Part shown: piece by piece, positions 23,533-36,481 of the stretch | How the letters are laid out: each line of letters starts with the position of its first letter | Numbering within the stretch: the first letter of the stretch is position 1 | Source: Panopea generosa | Lineage: Eukaryota > Mollusca > Bivalvia > Adapedonta > Hiatellidae | Direction: 5' to 3' | Assembly (NCBI GenBank): GCA_029582155.1 | Contig: CM055901.1 | Span: forward strand, 2,977,001-3,041,000 | DNA: 64,000 nucleotides | Position numbers and translations under genes: made by a program | Notes under the pieces: model-generated | The model's database searches: none | What the model saw: the letters and a program-made list of their open reading frames with translations, nothing else | What the model was told of the DNA's origin: nothing

Positions 23533-24589
23533 CTTTTATTCATCACCATAGGCTGACATTAGTTCTGCAAGTCAACAATGATACAGAACAACTATTAAAA
23601 AATAAAAAACAGATAGAAATTAATTGTTGAGATCACCATCAGTAAATGTCATTTTAAATTCATTAATGAGCAATGAAGTAGACAGGCCAATGGTGGCGAA
23701 TATGTTTACAGATTCTCCGAAACATTGTTTTCTATAGAGACTGTACTCCTTTGGGGAGAAAAATACTGTGCATGTCAGTAAGATGGATATATAAAGTAAT
23801 GTAATTGTATATAATTTGTTATAGTCGCTCATTAATTATTGTATTTTTATCAAATTAATTTAATAAATTTAATATTGGAACAATGATGGAATATCTGTAA
23901 CTTTTATAAAAAGCTTAATGGAACGCTTTATTATGAGTGGCGGCCGAGTACTTGTCCAACGATATAAAGTGTATTCACCACATAGAACAGTCATGTTAAT
24001 ATAAATCATACTCCTTGTAACTGAATGTTTGCATTTAACGAGTGATATGGGCAAACAATTAGAATGCTTTTACATGTTTGTAATTAGGCAAAAGGCCCGC
24101 ATTCATATAAAATGAGTGACAGTAGCATAAACAGGTCTATGACAGAGATGTGAACTTGGTTAATGTATATTCATTAGTCCAGTTGCACAAGTCATCATTT
24201 TTATGTCATTGAATAGTGCAAGTAGCCAGTTTTATTTTCAGTTTACTTCGAGAAGCCATTATGTTAAGGCGCGTTTTTTTACGATGGTTGGGTTGACCGT
24301 TGTGATTAGGAATGTTGGTGTTAAAGATCTGAGATGAGAACTTTGTCTGAACTATGTTTCCAAGCATATATCGTGTTTAAGAAGTGACAATTACAGTTTA
24401 AAATGAAAGATGATAAAATGTAAGAATAAATATATATGGAAAGTCCTGCACGTTGTGTAGTTTGTTGGAACAATTATTATGCAATTTTATTAAGAAATAA
24501 AGTGAGACTAAAGTAAGTGCTGATGGCTGAAGAAATTAAATGCAAGTTAAAAACAAGGACACCTTGCTCTCAACAATAATTAATTTGAC
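23533..24589. other. Upstream flank of the WD40/SOCS gene
   Basis: Promoter or 5' UTR would be expected here on the minus strand, but no element is identifiable. No coding signal. Confidence 0.35.
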
Positions 24590-24750
24590 AGATTGCCAAT
24601 CTGGAAGCCTGATTAAATAAGACATGGATGAACAGCTTATTTATCACTTTGATATCCAATTTGCTGTCCATTGGAGACAAAAGTAACAAAAAATCTTCAA
24701 AAGGTTACTTAGAGACGTGCAATATGTCATACTATTACCTCTAGGTACTT
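24590..24750. repeat. Dispersed repeat, tctgattaaataag...cttgctgtcca family
   Basis: Carries GATTAAATAAGACATGGATG, TATCCAATTTGCTGTCCATT and TTAGAGACGTGCAATATGTC. Copies lie at 19570, 20226 and 63895. Confidence 0.55.
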
Positions 24751-26717
24751 TCAAGCGCAGGATAATCAGATAATGGTATACATGAACTTACCCCAACCCC
24801 ACAAAAGACAGACTTCATGTGTGTATTGATGGGGGTTGGCAAGGGGCTTTGCAATGAGAAATATCCATTCTTGTCGCATAACCACATAAATATATTTTAA
24901 AAAAATGAATGTCCTCCCTGTATTAAAATTATAGTTTGTGAAGCTTTTTGATACTTGCATTTTACTATCCTTTGAATAAACAAATTGGTTGATATTCTCG
25001 TTGACACACAACAGACAAACGAAGTTAAAAATTTTATGACTTTATTAATAAATAAAATTTAAAAAAAAACATAACTGGTATTTGTTCACATTCGCAGGCA
25101 TAATCTACACATGATTATTTTCTGACAGTAAATTGTATTAGTAATAAAGCTTTTGACCCCTGATGACACTTCTTGTAGCTAAATAGTGAGACCTAGTACA
25201 ACTGACTCGAGACAATCATCTGTAGTGATTGGTGAAGTCTCACCTATAAAGTGCACAGGTGCCAGGCACCTGTGATATAGTGGAGTCTAATCTGAAGGAT
25301 TCACGCCAAAGTGTTGAGAAGGTGAACATTGTGACATCGTACCTAGGGTTGTGTACAATGATGCAAATAAGCTGGGACAATCGAAGAGAATGGATCGTTC
25401 TATATGCTCTAACAGTTTACAGGACAATGTGCATGTTCAACAAGGCCCAGTTCAACATACAAGGTAGAAAATCGAAATGGCATTTTCAAAGGTATATTTA
25501 CCAGAAATTACTTTTAGAAGGATTATTCGAGACAATAACGTAACTTTATTAATACTGTGTATTATTGATATCATCATTTAGGGGCCTTCTAATATACACG
25601 GTTGATAAAGTTTTAGATTTGCGTAACAGGTATAACTAGTTTACCTGTAGTTTCAATACAGAAACGCACATTCCCATTTAACGAGAGGCTATCGAGTCAA
25701 AGGTAGTAATATTATTTCTAGTTTACCTGTAGCTTGTAGTTTTGAACTTTTTTGTTGGTTTAAACATATTTATTCATTCAAATGTACATATGTACACACA
25801 AGTTTAGGTATAAATATGGATTAGAACGGAAGATAAAATCTTATAAAGTTCTTTTCCATGACATATATCAATTGTGAACAAATTTGGCAGACTATTAACA
25901 ATTTGATTTATGCTCTTAGCATTACGAATATAACATAGTTCAAAATATATTTAATAAAAACGTTTAACATACTTTTAGCAATATTGTTTCTGATATATTT
26001 AAGAAACTTAGAAAATGAAGTGAGTAATTAGAAAAAAAAAGAAAGGTGATTAAAGTAATGGATAATTATGTGAATTCACATAATAATAATGGTTAACAAT
26101 TTTGGACAAGTTCTGAACGGCTTGGGCGAAATTGAGAGACGGGCTGACCTCAACACGTAAATAGAACTTTTTTGTTGAGAAAAGTAAATGATAAATCAAC
26201 AAAAAGATAATAACAGTCGTATAAAGGTATCAAGATGCTAATGATTATTTCTTTTTGCTTAAAAATGAACGTTTACAAAGTCTGAAAGTGTGAAAATAAA
26301 AAATACCAAAATATATCCATTTGTTTGTTTGATACCAACTTCCTGTCACAACCTGATACGGTCACGAATAAATATTCATATTTTTATCGTTGTCATCATA
26401 TCAATTAGTGCATTTATGGTGGCATGGCTCTGCCGCTCTGTTACGTATGATGTCGACATCTCACTCATTATGGTGACATAATCTTCTTAAATATGCCACC
26501 TATTCAAATAGTTATGTAACATCAGTATAAGTGATTAACTGAAAGGGGCGTAGCTCTGGTCAGCACGTGTCTACACTTTTTGCTGAGAAATCGAAAAAAT
26601 AAATGCAAACAAAAAGCAATCTGAGCCCTAGGTTACTTCATTTTCCCCTTTATTAAAGTGAACAAATCTAAAACTTTTTATGGTCATAAAACAGCGATTT
26701 CAAGGTTAATATTAAGA
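24751..26717. other. Non-coding stretch, no gene recognised
   Basis: A 94-codon plus-strand ORF (25259-25543) has no family features or clear splice framing. Otherwise AT-rich and repeat-poor. Confidence 0.35.
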
Positions 26718-27406
26718 ATAACAAGGTCTCTAAAAATATAGAAATATTTGGCAAAACGCACCTACGACGGTCTAGCAGATTTTTTTTCAGGGGATCATTG
26801 CCCGGACATTCCTATAACTGTACCTGTGCATCGTTTTCAGCCAAGTTACGACCATGGATATTACGACATATTGCATGTATCTAAGGACCTTCAGGTTTTA
26901 ACCATTTTTTTGGGTGTCCCGAGCGGTTATGGACAGCAGACTTCTGAGTTACTAATGTTGACATCAGGGTTACTGGGCTAATTATAGATAAAAAAATGAA
27001 TGCTCCCCTTTGTTGATACATGTAACTCCATATGATTAAGTTGACCTGTATCTGTGATCAGTAACTAATAAGTTAGTGGCAGGAATTTTAGCGACTTAAT
27101 CACTTGCCACACTCCCTTGAATAAGTAACTTTTAAATATGAAGTGGCTATCTTTGTGACTACCAGGCTGGCAGAACTATGACACCATATGACTTTTTAAT
27201 TGACTGTCATTTTTAATACATGATGATTAAGTTTGATCGTTTTATTCAACAAATCGCAAAAGGATTTATTTTAAAGCCCACGAAGACAAAAACGATACAC
27301 AGGCACAGTTAAAGGACAGTCCGGGCAATGATCCCCTGAAAAAAATCTGCAAGACCGTCGTAGGTGCGTTTTGACATATATTTCTATGTTTTAGAGACCT
27401 TGTTAT
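26718..27406. mobile_element. Foldback element with roughly 118-bp terminal inverted repeats
   Basis: The left arm 26718-26837 and right arm 27289-27406 are near-perfect reverse complements. Both contain ATAACAAGGTCTCTAAAA, AAAACGCACCTACGACGGTC, TTTCAGGGGATCATTGCCC and ATCGTTTT. The loop of about 450 bp has no transposase. Flanking target duplication was not resolved. A short ORF reading through the left arm is not considered a gene. Confidence 0.75.
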
Positions 27407-30400
27407 AGTCTGGCAGATACAGCACTGAACCTTGCATGGAAGTGTATAGTAATTTTTTTGGTGATTAAAGTAGTTTACACATTGCTTATGCAAAATCAGC
27501 TTGATGACATTTTGTCATCATTGAGCATTTTGAAATATTCAAGATGGCCGCCAATATGGCGGCAAATTAATTGAAAATACTGTTTTCCGCACATTTTAGT
27601 TTTAAAAGTGCAAATAAAATGTTTTTGATCAATAAATTGTATTTAGTAAATATGACACTACCATCTAAAATATAAAACTTACACAATTGATTATATATGC
27701 GAATGAAATATTCTTAAATAATGTTGGAAAGTGTCCAAATTTCCCACTACAACGATATACATGTAGGTATATATATATACAGCTGTTGTAATACCTTGGT
27801 GCAGTCTATCTCTGTTTTGTTTTACTACTCTTGTTAAACTACATAATTGTTATTAGTAATAAACTTTCACGTGAAATAGAAAAAAGGTAAACGTAATGTT
27901 CATGTTAATGATAAGAAGACAGTTTTCATCATAATGTACATGCTGTAATTTGGTGGGGTAGCGAACATGTTGGATTGAAAGAAGTTCCTTGAGAATGTCA
28001 TGTCATTATTTAAGCAGTGGAGTTGTTTATGCGAAACATTTTAAAATTAAGAGTTGGAGAGTGATCTAAACAATTTCACTGATATAAGTAAAACCACGAA
28101 GTAATGAGTAGATGATGTAATAAAACATTATTTATAATGGGTATGTACATCAGAGCTGAGAGAATAGCTAACTGGCCTTTGCATTTGGTAGCAGTTAAGC
28201 TTATGAAGCCATATATTTTTCGCAGCTAGCTATATAAATTACTCATGATATGGAATCTACAACCTCAGGTCCATGGAAAGTATTTTCATTATTTTATAAA
28301 GTGATATGCTTGTTGAAACCACGTTTGTGAGATATATGCATGACAAGAGGGCAATACTTGGGATTATTCTGAAGTCAGAATGATTGAAAATATGGAGACT
28401 GAGTTTGCATGTTTGCAGTAGAGTTGAAGATATTTTGTCAAGTATGAGTCCCAATGATGATTGATGCAAAGACCTATCCAATCACGATTATAAACATGTA
28501 TTGAACAACGCGACTAAACTAAACACCCGTATTCTATTATGTTAACATCTTCAGAGGTTAAATAGCTCCACAGAAGTAAATGCTGATAAAGCAGTTGCCC
28601 ATGGTAGTAAGCAAATATGAAAAAAATTCGCCTGACAGCAGTTTCCATCAAATGATTTCGAAACTGTTAAGACATAGGCTGTGCCAAAGAGACAAATAAA
28701 GGCAGGAGGTGCTAAATTATTCGATAGGACTCTGATATACTCAAGATAAGGATTGCAGACAAATTCACGTTATATATGTATTACAAACCTGTACCGACAT
28801 CATTGTTTACAGATACAGGAGATATCAGATTTGCGAAATAAACGACATTACTGCAGAAAGAAGTATTGGAGCGACATAACTCAAATCAACTAACAGACAA
28901 CTAAGCATATTCATAGACAAGTCTGCTGTTCTGTAATGGCCAATAGATGTCTTTGGAAATATTATTTTGAGAACTTTAAGGTCTAATTCATAGAAACTAA
29001 TATGTTTGACTAGTTTTCGACAGATATTTGCGATTCAGTACAAAATCTATCACATGCTCTTGTAGAGAAAACACAGGCATGCAGGATACACCTTAACAAC
29101 TCAACCTTAATATGCCAATTCCAGCTCAGAAAATAATTTAACAGTAACTGATATGACGCCAACTGATAGCAATCAAATAGTTCCGTGAAAGACATACACA
29201 CGTTCATAATTTTGTTGTTACATGTCTTGGAGAAAATGACATACCGATTGAGATAAATAAATATATTGTAATTGAAACGGATGACATTAAAATTACACAT
29301 GAAGAGACAGAACTTAATATCCTGCACAAGTGATCATAGCAGCACATAAACTAAACAGAGGTATAACAGCAATTTCAATTGATACTGATGTATTTGTACT
29401 TTAACTTCATCATTATCTTCAGGTTCCCTAATAAATTTGTGCCAAGGGGATCACATGTTAAGGAACTGTATACATAAATATAACGACCATGGGCTGTCTG
29501 GTTGCAATAACGTGGCAAGGTATAGTGGTATCTGAAAAGGAATAGTCTTAAAAATATGAGGTTTCAGTAGTCACTAAAGTTGGCAGGCGATGTTAATTGT
29601 AAAATAATGCATACTTTAAATATTTTACCATAAACAACAGATTCTGAAACTTTGCTGGAAATGCAGAAAGAGTTCACAGACAACCATGTATATGGAAACA
29701 TGCATTGGATTCTGACCAACCAAGCATTGACACCCAAGCACTTTCCTAAGGCAGTTCCAACAGAGCTACCATTTTCTCCTGCAGAATAATTGAAGATGAT
29801 CAAATGTTAACATCCGATGGCATAAAAATGACGCTAGATAAAATGGTGGTCATATTAAAGACCATGTGCTTTTAATTGCAAATGTGTTTGTCACCTAAAC
29901 ACAAAACACATCAAGCGTATGTATAGCTTATACTTATAGTTATTTCCATCTTGATATTGCATTTCTAGCAAACTGGAGGCGATTTTGGACACCGCGTCAT
30001 CTTGTTTAGTTCAAAATAATCAATGAAACAACGTCTTCTCAGTCTGTCACCTAAACATCAAACACATTAAAAAATTATCCTTTGGTATGGAATGTTTTTA
30101 CATATCTTTATATCTTGTATATATCTCTTATCTGAATATTGCTTTTCGAGCAAATTGGCGACAATTTTGAATGCCATCTTGTTCTTTTTAAAATACTCAA
30201 TGATGACAAAATGTCATCCGACGTAAAATCAAAGAACTATATAAAGACTACCATTTTGGCCAAAAAAAATACTATACACTATCATGCACGGTTCAGTGAA
30301 AATACCCGGATTATCTGCCGGACTTCTGTGTGTAGTTAAATACCCTCGTTTTTTCAAAAATATTTTGCTAAAATTTAGTAATTAAACTAAACTAGTAGTT

Positions 30401-30516
30401 TGGATGAAGGCTACTACTCTAAAAGTCACGTGATATTCATTGCGTGCATGCAAAGAATAGCTGTTTCAGATGTGATTAATGAAAAAACGAATGGACAGTT
30501 TCCATAATTTACATTT
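27407..30516. other. Non-coding stretch between foldback element and minus-strand gene
   Basis: No convincing exon on either strand over about 3 kb. A SINE-tail remnant (ACATCCGATGGCATAAAAATG, then CGCTAGATAAA) is at about 29808-29840, and two related AT-rich segments around 29870-30010 and 30030-30200 share CTAAACA(C/T)(C/A)AAACACAT. Confidence 0.35.
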
Positions 30517-30521
30517 TTATT
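30516..30521 (-). terminator. Poly(A) signal overlapping the stop codon
   Basis: On the minus strand the last codons read GAA TAA A, so the TAA stop is part of an AATAAA hexamer. Whether this is the signal used is not known. Confidence 0.35.
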
Positions 30522-31095
30522 CATTCCATTTTGTAAACAATGCAATTAACGTGTCATAGTTCTCCTGGAATTCTAGAGATATTGGCACGTCCCCCTTGTA
30601 CACCTTCCTGTGCTTTCCCGTGCCCCTTGAATCACTCCACGCGTAATCGTATGTAGATTTAGCCTTCCGTTGACTTGTATAGTCCTCACTGGACCCCATT
30701 ATAGCTCGTCTGATGTAAACGTCACAGCCGTAGCTCAAAACATTATTAACCTGTTGTTGGACAATGTTGCTGCCTAGCAACGCCTTTTCCCAGGAGCTGT
30801 GTTTGAAACCCCGACACATTTTAGAATACACAACATTGTTTTTGGCTTTTGGTTTAATACGAACAGCTGCCTCGTAGAGAGCAGGTATCTCGTATTTCCC
30901 GTCAAATATTTCCTGCGCTTTAAACCCGGTCGCATGCCCGCGAACCTGCCGACGTGTCAAGTCCTTTCTACCAAGTTTTTTAGCACATATTGCCAGTTGC
31001 CATGGCGACCAATGAAAATTACTTAAATGGAATTTTGCAGCCGTCTCATTTTCTCGTCGAACTCTGTTATCCAGGAAAAAAGGACTTGCAACACC
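30517..31095 (-). CDS. Protein of unknown function, exon 2 (main exon)
   Basis: Residues 22-213 of a predicted 213-aa protein I do not recognise. The acceptor ATGTTTCCAG|GGTGTT is followed by GVASPFFLDNRVRRE, FHWSPWQLAICAKKLGRKDL, RRQVRGHATGFKAQEIFDG and CDVYIRRAIMGSSEDY. It ends DVPISLEFQENYDTL, LFTKWNE and stop. Composition is basic and soluble, with no signal peptide or membrane span. Codon use and an uninterrupted 192-codon frame with a clean acceptor in an AT-rich region argue that it is a real gene. The main alternative is a domesticated or lineage-specific protein. Confidence 0.72.
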   Translation of the reverse strand, partial: GVASPFFLDNRVRRENETAAKFHLSNFHWSPWQLAICAKKLGRKDLTRRQVRGHATGFKAQEIFDGKYEIPALYEAAVRIKPKAKNNVVYSKMCRGFKHSSWEKALLGSNIVQQQVNNVLSYGCDVYIRRAIMGSSEDYTSQRKAKSTYDYAWSDSRGTGKHRKVYKGDVPISLEFQENYDTLIALFTKWNE

Positions 31096-31344
31096 CTGGA
31101 AACATAAATTACAAAATACAATCACCACAACGTAGCTCGATAAGACTTGGTTTTGGAAACTTTAACAGATTATGTAATTTTGACAAAGAATTAACCAAAG
31201 TTTTTTTTTATAATTTTTACTAATATCACAGTGTAATTACTTGACCGATCTAAGCAATTTTTCTAAAACGGTCATTTTAGTGGTAAATCAATATGCATTT
31301 ACTTTATTTTTAAATCAGTTAAAGTAATAAATGAATGTTTCAGT

Positions 31345-31440
31345 CAAAGCCTGGTCCAGTGGTAGGGCATCCAACGGTTATGCGTGGTGTTCGTGAGCAA
31401 GACACTTTATCCGCATATGCTTAGTACTGGTTCTATTCAG
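31345..31440 (+). mobile_element. Old tRNA-headed SINE fragment
   Basis: CCTGGTCCAGTGGTAGGGCA is box A-like, and the piece continues GAGCAAGACACTTTATCCGC and ATATGCTTAGTACTGGTTCT. The latter is shared, reversed, with 33625-33755 and 49685-49815. Lies in the intron of the unknown gene. Confidence 0.5.
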
Positions 31441-31903
31441 AAAGTATTCGAGTATGATTTAATTTCACAATCAAAAGTGAACAAATAAGTTTCTAATTTT
31501 AAGTTGTGAACATATTTTTAGAGGGGAAACATAAATATTGAACAGTCTTTTTAGTGGTTGGTATAAATACTTCGTCTTTTTTATTCAAATTTACAAGAGT
31601 ACATTTTGAAATTTCGCACAAAAGCTGATTTCAGATGGCAAATATTACTGCAAAACTTGGTAGTATATGTGTCAAATGGCTGTTTTAATAAATGGTGAAC
31701 TATTTATTACAAAAGTAACTGTTGACGCCTATTATAATTTATTACAAAATTGTTTAATTTATGCTAATTTATTTTAGCCCCACTGCCGAGTAAGCCCAGA
31801 ACGTATATGAATCGCCATTAAGTCCGCTTCCGGGATAGAACCAGTATGAATGTTGTTGCCAACGGATAAAGCTGGGGATTAAAATATTTTTATATTTGAT
31901 TTA

Positions 31904-32081
31904 CAGCTAAACCTGTAATAATGGTCACCTCTATTAAGCAACCACTTGTCTTAAGCAGCCATATTTACTATTTCCTGTTTATAAGCTTTAAGAGCAAATG
32001 AACCTGTATTAAGCAGGAACCTGTCTTAAAATCCCACTTTTTCTCCTTTCCTTGGCTGGCTGCTTAAGACAGGTTTGACTG
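31904..32081. mobile_element. CAGT-ended TA-site MITE, copy 1
   Basis: Ends are CAGCTAAACCTGTAATA and GACAGGTTTGACTG, inverted and flanked by TA on both sides. The interior has repeated TTAAGCAG words. Relatives are at 45611-45775 and 54762-54841. Structure fits a Tc1/mariner-pogo-type non-autonomous element. Confidence 0.7.
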
Positions 32082-32625
32082 TATATAGATCTGTATATGC
32101 CACTAAACGCAGAAATAAGCCTTAGTCTGAAAGTTACACCCAAAACTTTGATTTTGATTTGAATATCACAAAAAAAAGATTTCTTTGGGAACATGCAAAT
32201 TACAATGCAAATTTTTGGTTTACGATTTTAAATGAAATTTATATTAAAACTTGATTTTCTCGATGTCAGATGCCTTTATCAAATAAAAAAAATGATATGC
32301 AATAATTTGATTGATACACATATCAAATCACATTTAAAATTAATGACTGCTTCACGACACCTCCCCAAATTTTTAAAACTCCAAAATTGTGCCCACACAT
32401 AGATCTACAAACTTTTTGTTTAGTAGATTTTGAAAGATAAACTTTCTTTTTATTAATCACAATTAGATCTAAAACATAAAAATAGGCGTATCTAGATTAT
32501 TGAAACATTCGCACTGAACATTTAAATATTGATGTTTTGTAACATTTCAATGTAAATAATTATTTCGGCATAGTATTAGTAATATTTGCATCAAAATATT
32601 TCAATTTAGCATGTCTAAAGCCTAC

Positions 32626-32688
32626 CTTTGACAAGTTTGCCTTTTTTTCTTTCAATCTAACCGACCGTTTCCGACGTACAACCGTCAT
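32626..32688 (-). CDS. Protein of unknown function, exon 1 (start)
   Basis: ATG at 32688 opens a 21-codon exon encoding MTVVRRKRSVRLKEKKANLS-K, ending TCAAAG|GTAGGC in phase 0. Joined to 31095 the frame continues without interruption as LSK-GVASPFF. The very basic N-terminus could be a nuclear or nucleolar signal, or a mitochondrial leader; neither is established. The call rests on donor, phase and composition, not on homology. Confidence 0.6.
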
Positions 32689-33469
32689 CTTTGTTTGTGT
32701 GCAAGTGACGTCAACATTAACGTAAAGTTTGGCGTTCTTTTAGCTTGTTAAACTACGACAGGACGCCAAGTGACATGATCTAGATAAAACCGCAGGTAAG
32801 TAAAGGGAAACGATCCTTGGTATGACAATTAACTTATTATTTACGAGTTATATCCCTTTATCTATATTTTATTTAAAAAAATATTTTTTTAAACACATTT
32901 TGTGTTAAATGTTTTATTGGTGGAGGAATCTGAGTAGAATGCCCATCCTTCCGCTAGTAGACAAAGAAAGATAGGCCTACATGAAATAGAGGATATTTGT
33001 TTGTTTTGGTGTTAGATCGAATTTTATTACATCAAGTGATCACCAAGAGTCATAATCTCGCGAGTGGCTTACCACGCGTGAGAGTGAGAATATTATTTTT
33101 AGTGATCACGAGATTTTATTTTATTTTTATTTTATGCATTTACAAATTGTTTGCTTATTTTTACCTCAATCCGCAGCTAGATAGTATTAGATTAATAAAA
33201 ATAGATTGCTCTATTTTTTAAATATTTTTTTTGAAATTAATATGCAAGGCCGTGACAAATTTTTTTTTTTATTTTATCATTTCACTATTTGAAACAGTGG
33301 ATTACCATAAATAATCCACTGAGAAATAATTATCAAAAAGCATAAAATAATATTTTTTTTATTGTATTATTATTCATTTGACTTCGATTGTGAATTTAGG
33401 CACACCACGCGCAATCTTCCTGGTTTAGTTTATACTAAATTTTTCTTAACTCGATTGCAATGAAAGCTC
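32689..33469. other. Upstream flank of the unknown minus-strand gene
   Basis: Bases 32640-32780 are richer in CG than their surroundings, as expected near a transcription start. The rest is AT-rich with no exon. Confidence 0.35.
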
Positions 33470-33618
33470 AGAGTTTATATGAACCGCTCTCGAGCCCGCT
33501 TCCTGTGTAGAACCAGTACTGAGTGTTGTTTTATGAGAGGCATCGGGTCGAGCTGGGGATGGAACCCGCAACCTCTGGCGTGAGCGGCCAACACTCTATC
33601 CATTAGACTACCGCCCCG
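33470..33618 (-). mobile_element. tRNA-headed SINE, minus strand
   Basis: On the minus strand: GGCGGTAGTCTAATGGATAG (box A region), GGTTGCGGGTTCCATCCCC (box B region), then a body with AACACTCAGTACTGG. A relative in plus orientation lies at 47668-47830. Confidence 0.65.
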
Positions 33619-33624
33619 TTTTTT

Positions 33625-33755
33625 TTTGTTTTAACCAGTACTAAGCATATGCAGATAAAGTGTCTTGCTCAAGGTCTCCACACATAGCGCTGGCGTAGGA
33701 TCGAACCCACTACCATCCGATTCAAGGTCCTATGCTGGACCACTGAACCACGATT
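33625..33755 (-). mobile_element. Second tRNA-headed SINE, minus strand
   Basis: Minus-strand CGTGGTTCAGTGGTCCAGCA and GTGGGTTCGATCCTACGCC give box A and B. The body contains GAGCAAGACACTTTATCTGC. It adjoins the previous SINE almost directly. Confidence 0.65.
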
Positions 33756-33927
33756 GTTATATGAGAATATGTTATTTATACTACATTATGTCAAATTAAC
33801 ATAGTAAACCAGCAGTTTGTATAACTGTGAGCATATTATTTTATGCTATCTTTTTATTCGTATTGGGCTGTTTCATGGAGGTTTCTTTTGAACCATACAT
33901 ACGGCTGCTGTTGAAGATATTTATACC

Positions 33928-34200
33928 GTCTTCCATGGCCTAATGGTTAAGGCGTCTGCCTTGGAAGCGGGAAGCCGAAAGCTCGAATCCCAGTGGAAGC
34001 ACTTGGATTTTTTCTGATGTGGCCGGCTGCTCACCCAGCAGCTAATTAAATTGAGGCGTACCGAATGTCTAACAGCCTGACGCCTGGTAATGATAGTTTT
34101 CGGGAAGTAACTGTGCACAACAAACAGGTGTCTCATAAACCCAGTGTGGCTGGCCCTTTAAATAGGGGTTACACTATAATCAACAAACACTTTACTTTAT
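33928..34200 (+). mobile_element. tRNA-headed SINE, family B copy 1
   Basis: Head CCATGGCCTAATGGTTAAGG with box B-like GCTCGAATCCC. Body contains GCTGCTCACCCAGCAGCTAA, GAATGTCTAACAGCCTGA and TAGTTTTCGGGAAGTAA, ending CAACAAACACTTTA. The same order of words occurs at 56344-56600. Small ORFs within are not genes. Confidence 0.75.
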
Positions 34201-35981
34201 ATTTTCTCTTTTCACCCACGTTTTTTAACCGGTTTGTTATTTTTCCGTTCTTCCACCAGCCAGTCTAATCTTTTCTCGGTAATAGACTAAACTTTCACAA
34301 TTTTGTCAAAAGATGTCCTGATATTGACTGCTTTTTGTGATACTTGGTAGATTTACTTTTGATTTTCACTAAGATGCCCTAATGTGAAAAGGTTCCCAAA
34401 CTAACACATGCATTGGTTGAGTCATATACCGCAGGGTGGACAAAGGGGAAAATATGTCAAAAACCAGGACTGTGTTTCACAAAATAACTTACGATAAAAA
34501 TCGACGTAAGTCAATTTGACAATTTCTCCGTTGTGTGTTCAAATTTTGATCAATATTAAAAATGATTGTATTTTCAGAAAATAGGTAACTTGCTGCATGA
34601 TTTGAGCCAACTTGTCTTTATTTGGATGGAAATTAGAAACATTATGAATAATTGTTGGTTTACGTTTACGACGATTTTTGTCGAAAGTTTTTTTGTGTGA
34701 AACGCAGCCCAGTTTCTCAGTAACGGTTTGTAGGAAAGGTTGGAACCGTAACTCACTTGTTCATGAAAATTAACATATGAAGTGTTTTGAGCGGACACAG
34801 GCATTGCAATGCTACCAACAGTTGTGTATTCTGCACTTGATGTTTAAAAAACTAAACATAATGATTGATTTACTAATTACCGACGAGACATTCCCTGACA
34901 TAGGAATGGTAGGTATGCGGCAACATATTGCAACACTCGGCTAATTAATAAACCGCTCGTAAAGCGATCATAAGATTATTTCTTGCATCTGGTGACATAT
35001 AAATCAATGCATGCTTTTGTAAATGTATGAAAATAAGTACCGTAAGAATGCTATCATTAATTGACATGTATAAGTCCCGTGTGTGTGTGTTTAAAAAAGT
35101 GTGAAAAAGTTTGCCAGATTTCTATTTTTCCTTTCGTTTTTTACTTTATTTTGTATTCGAGTAAACCAAAGCCAGCATGCATACATGCGAGCATAATTGT
35201 ATATACTTTGTATATTTCATGAACATCTGCGAAACAAAAGCATATTTAGTTTACATAATGTCAGAGGATTTTTTAAAGCCTTTAGTGTCAATCAATGGCG
35301 TATATAAATCCTTGTATGTAAAGATCCAAAGGTCATAAGTAATGTACCACTCTGTTTGTGTCTGCATTCCTATCATGCACCACTCCGTTCTCTGCGGTTA
35401 GACGTAAACAATATTTATCATATCCCATCCTTACCTACACACTTCAACACTATTGCAGTGCCTACTTCCCGGTTATGTTTCAGAACGTTACCAATTTACA
35501 CTAGAAAAAAAAAGACATTTCCAGGAGAAAATGGTATGTTTGAGTACATAGAAATCGTTTTCATCCGAAACTTGTTTTCCCTCGACAGAAATTGTTTCGT
35601 TTGCTCGTCATGTATTTATTTAAAGCAACACATCCACGTAAAATAAGGTACAGACTCCATAACAGTTACAATGGATATATCATTATTTTATCAGGACAAT
35701 TTCAATTTAAAAATGGCATAAAAAACTATTAATTTGAAACTATATGTTTTTTTGTGAGAATACCTATGTGTGTTGGTTGATAATGATGATGATGATGATA
35801 ATGAGGAATAAATAACACAAAAACAAACCAATAACAGTATATTGTAGAATACATACTCATCAATACAATTTATTTGCCTACATGAACATTCAATATATAC
35901 GTTATGAATAGTCTTTAAAAAAACTGAACTAATGGAGGTTAATCAAAATAAGATTGGATTAATCCACTCTGAGTTATGAAA
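34201..35981. other. Non-coding stretch up to the assembly gap
   Basis: A 96-codon ORF at 35356-35646 lacks domain features. No exon is supported. A short GAT-rich run is at about 35784-35800. Confidence 0.35.
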
Positions 35982-36481
35982 NNNNNNNNNNNNNNNNNNN
36001 NNNNNNNNNNNNNNNNNNNNNNNNNNNNNNNNNNNNNNNNNNNNNNNNNNNNNNNNNNNNNNNNNNNNNNNNNNNNNNNNNNNNNNNNNNNNNNNNNNNN
36101 NNNNNNNNNNNNNNNNNNNNNNNNNNNNNNNNNNNNNNNNNNNNNNNNNNNNNNNNNNNNNNNNNNNNNNNNNNNNNNNNNNNNNNNNNNNNNNNNNNNN
36201 NNNNNNNNNNNNNNNNNNNNNNNNNNNNNNNNNNNNNNNNNNNNNNNNNNNNNNNNNNNNNNNNNNNNNNNNNNNNNNNNNNNNNNNNNNNNNNNNNNNN
36301 NNNNNNNNNNNNNNNNNNNNNNNNNNNNNNNNNNNNNNNNNNNNNNNNNNNNNNNNNNNNNNNNNNNNNNNNNNNNNNNNNNNNNNNNNNNNNNNNNNNN
36401 NNNNNNNNNNNNNNNNNNNNNNNNNNNNNNNNNNNNNNNNNNNNNNNNNNNNNNNNNNNNNNNNNNNNNNNNNNNNNNNNN
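35982..36481. other. Assembly gap, 500 Ns
   Basis: Exactly 500 N characters, which is usually a placeholder for unknown length. ORFs crossing it are meaningless. Confidence 0.99.

Noticed and set aside
25259..25543. 94-codon plus-strand ORF
   Set aside because: No recognisable domain, biased composition or splice context.
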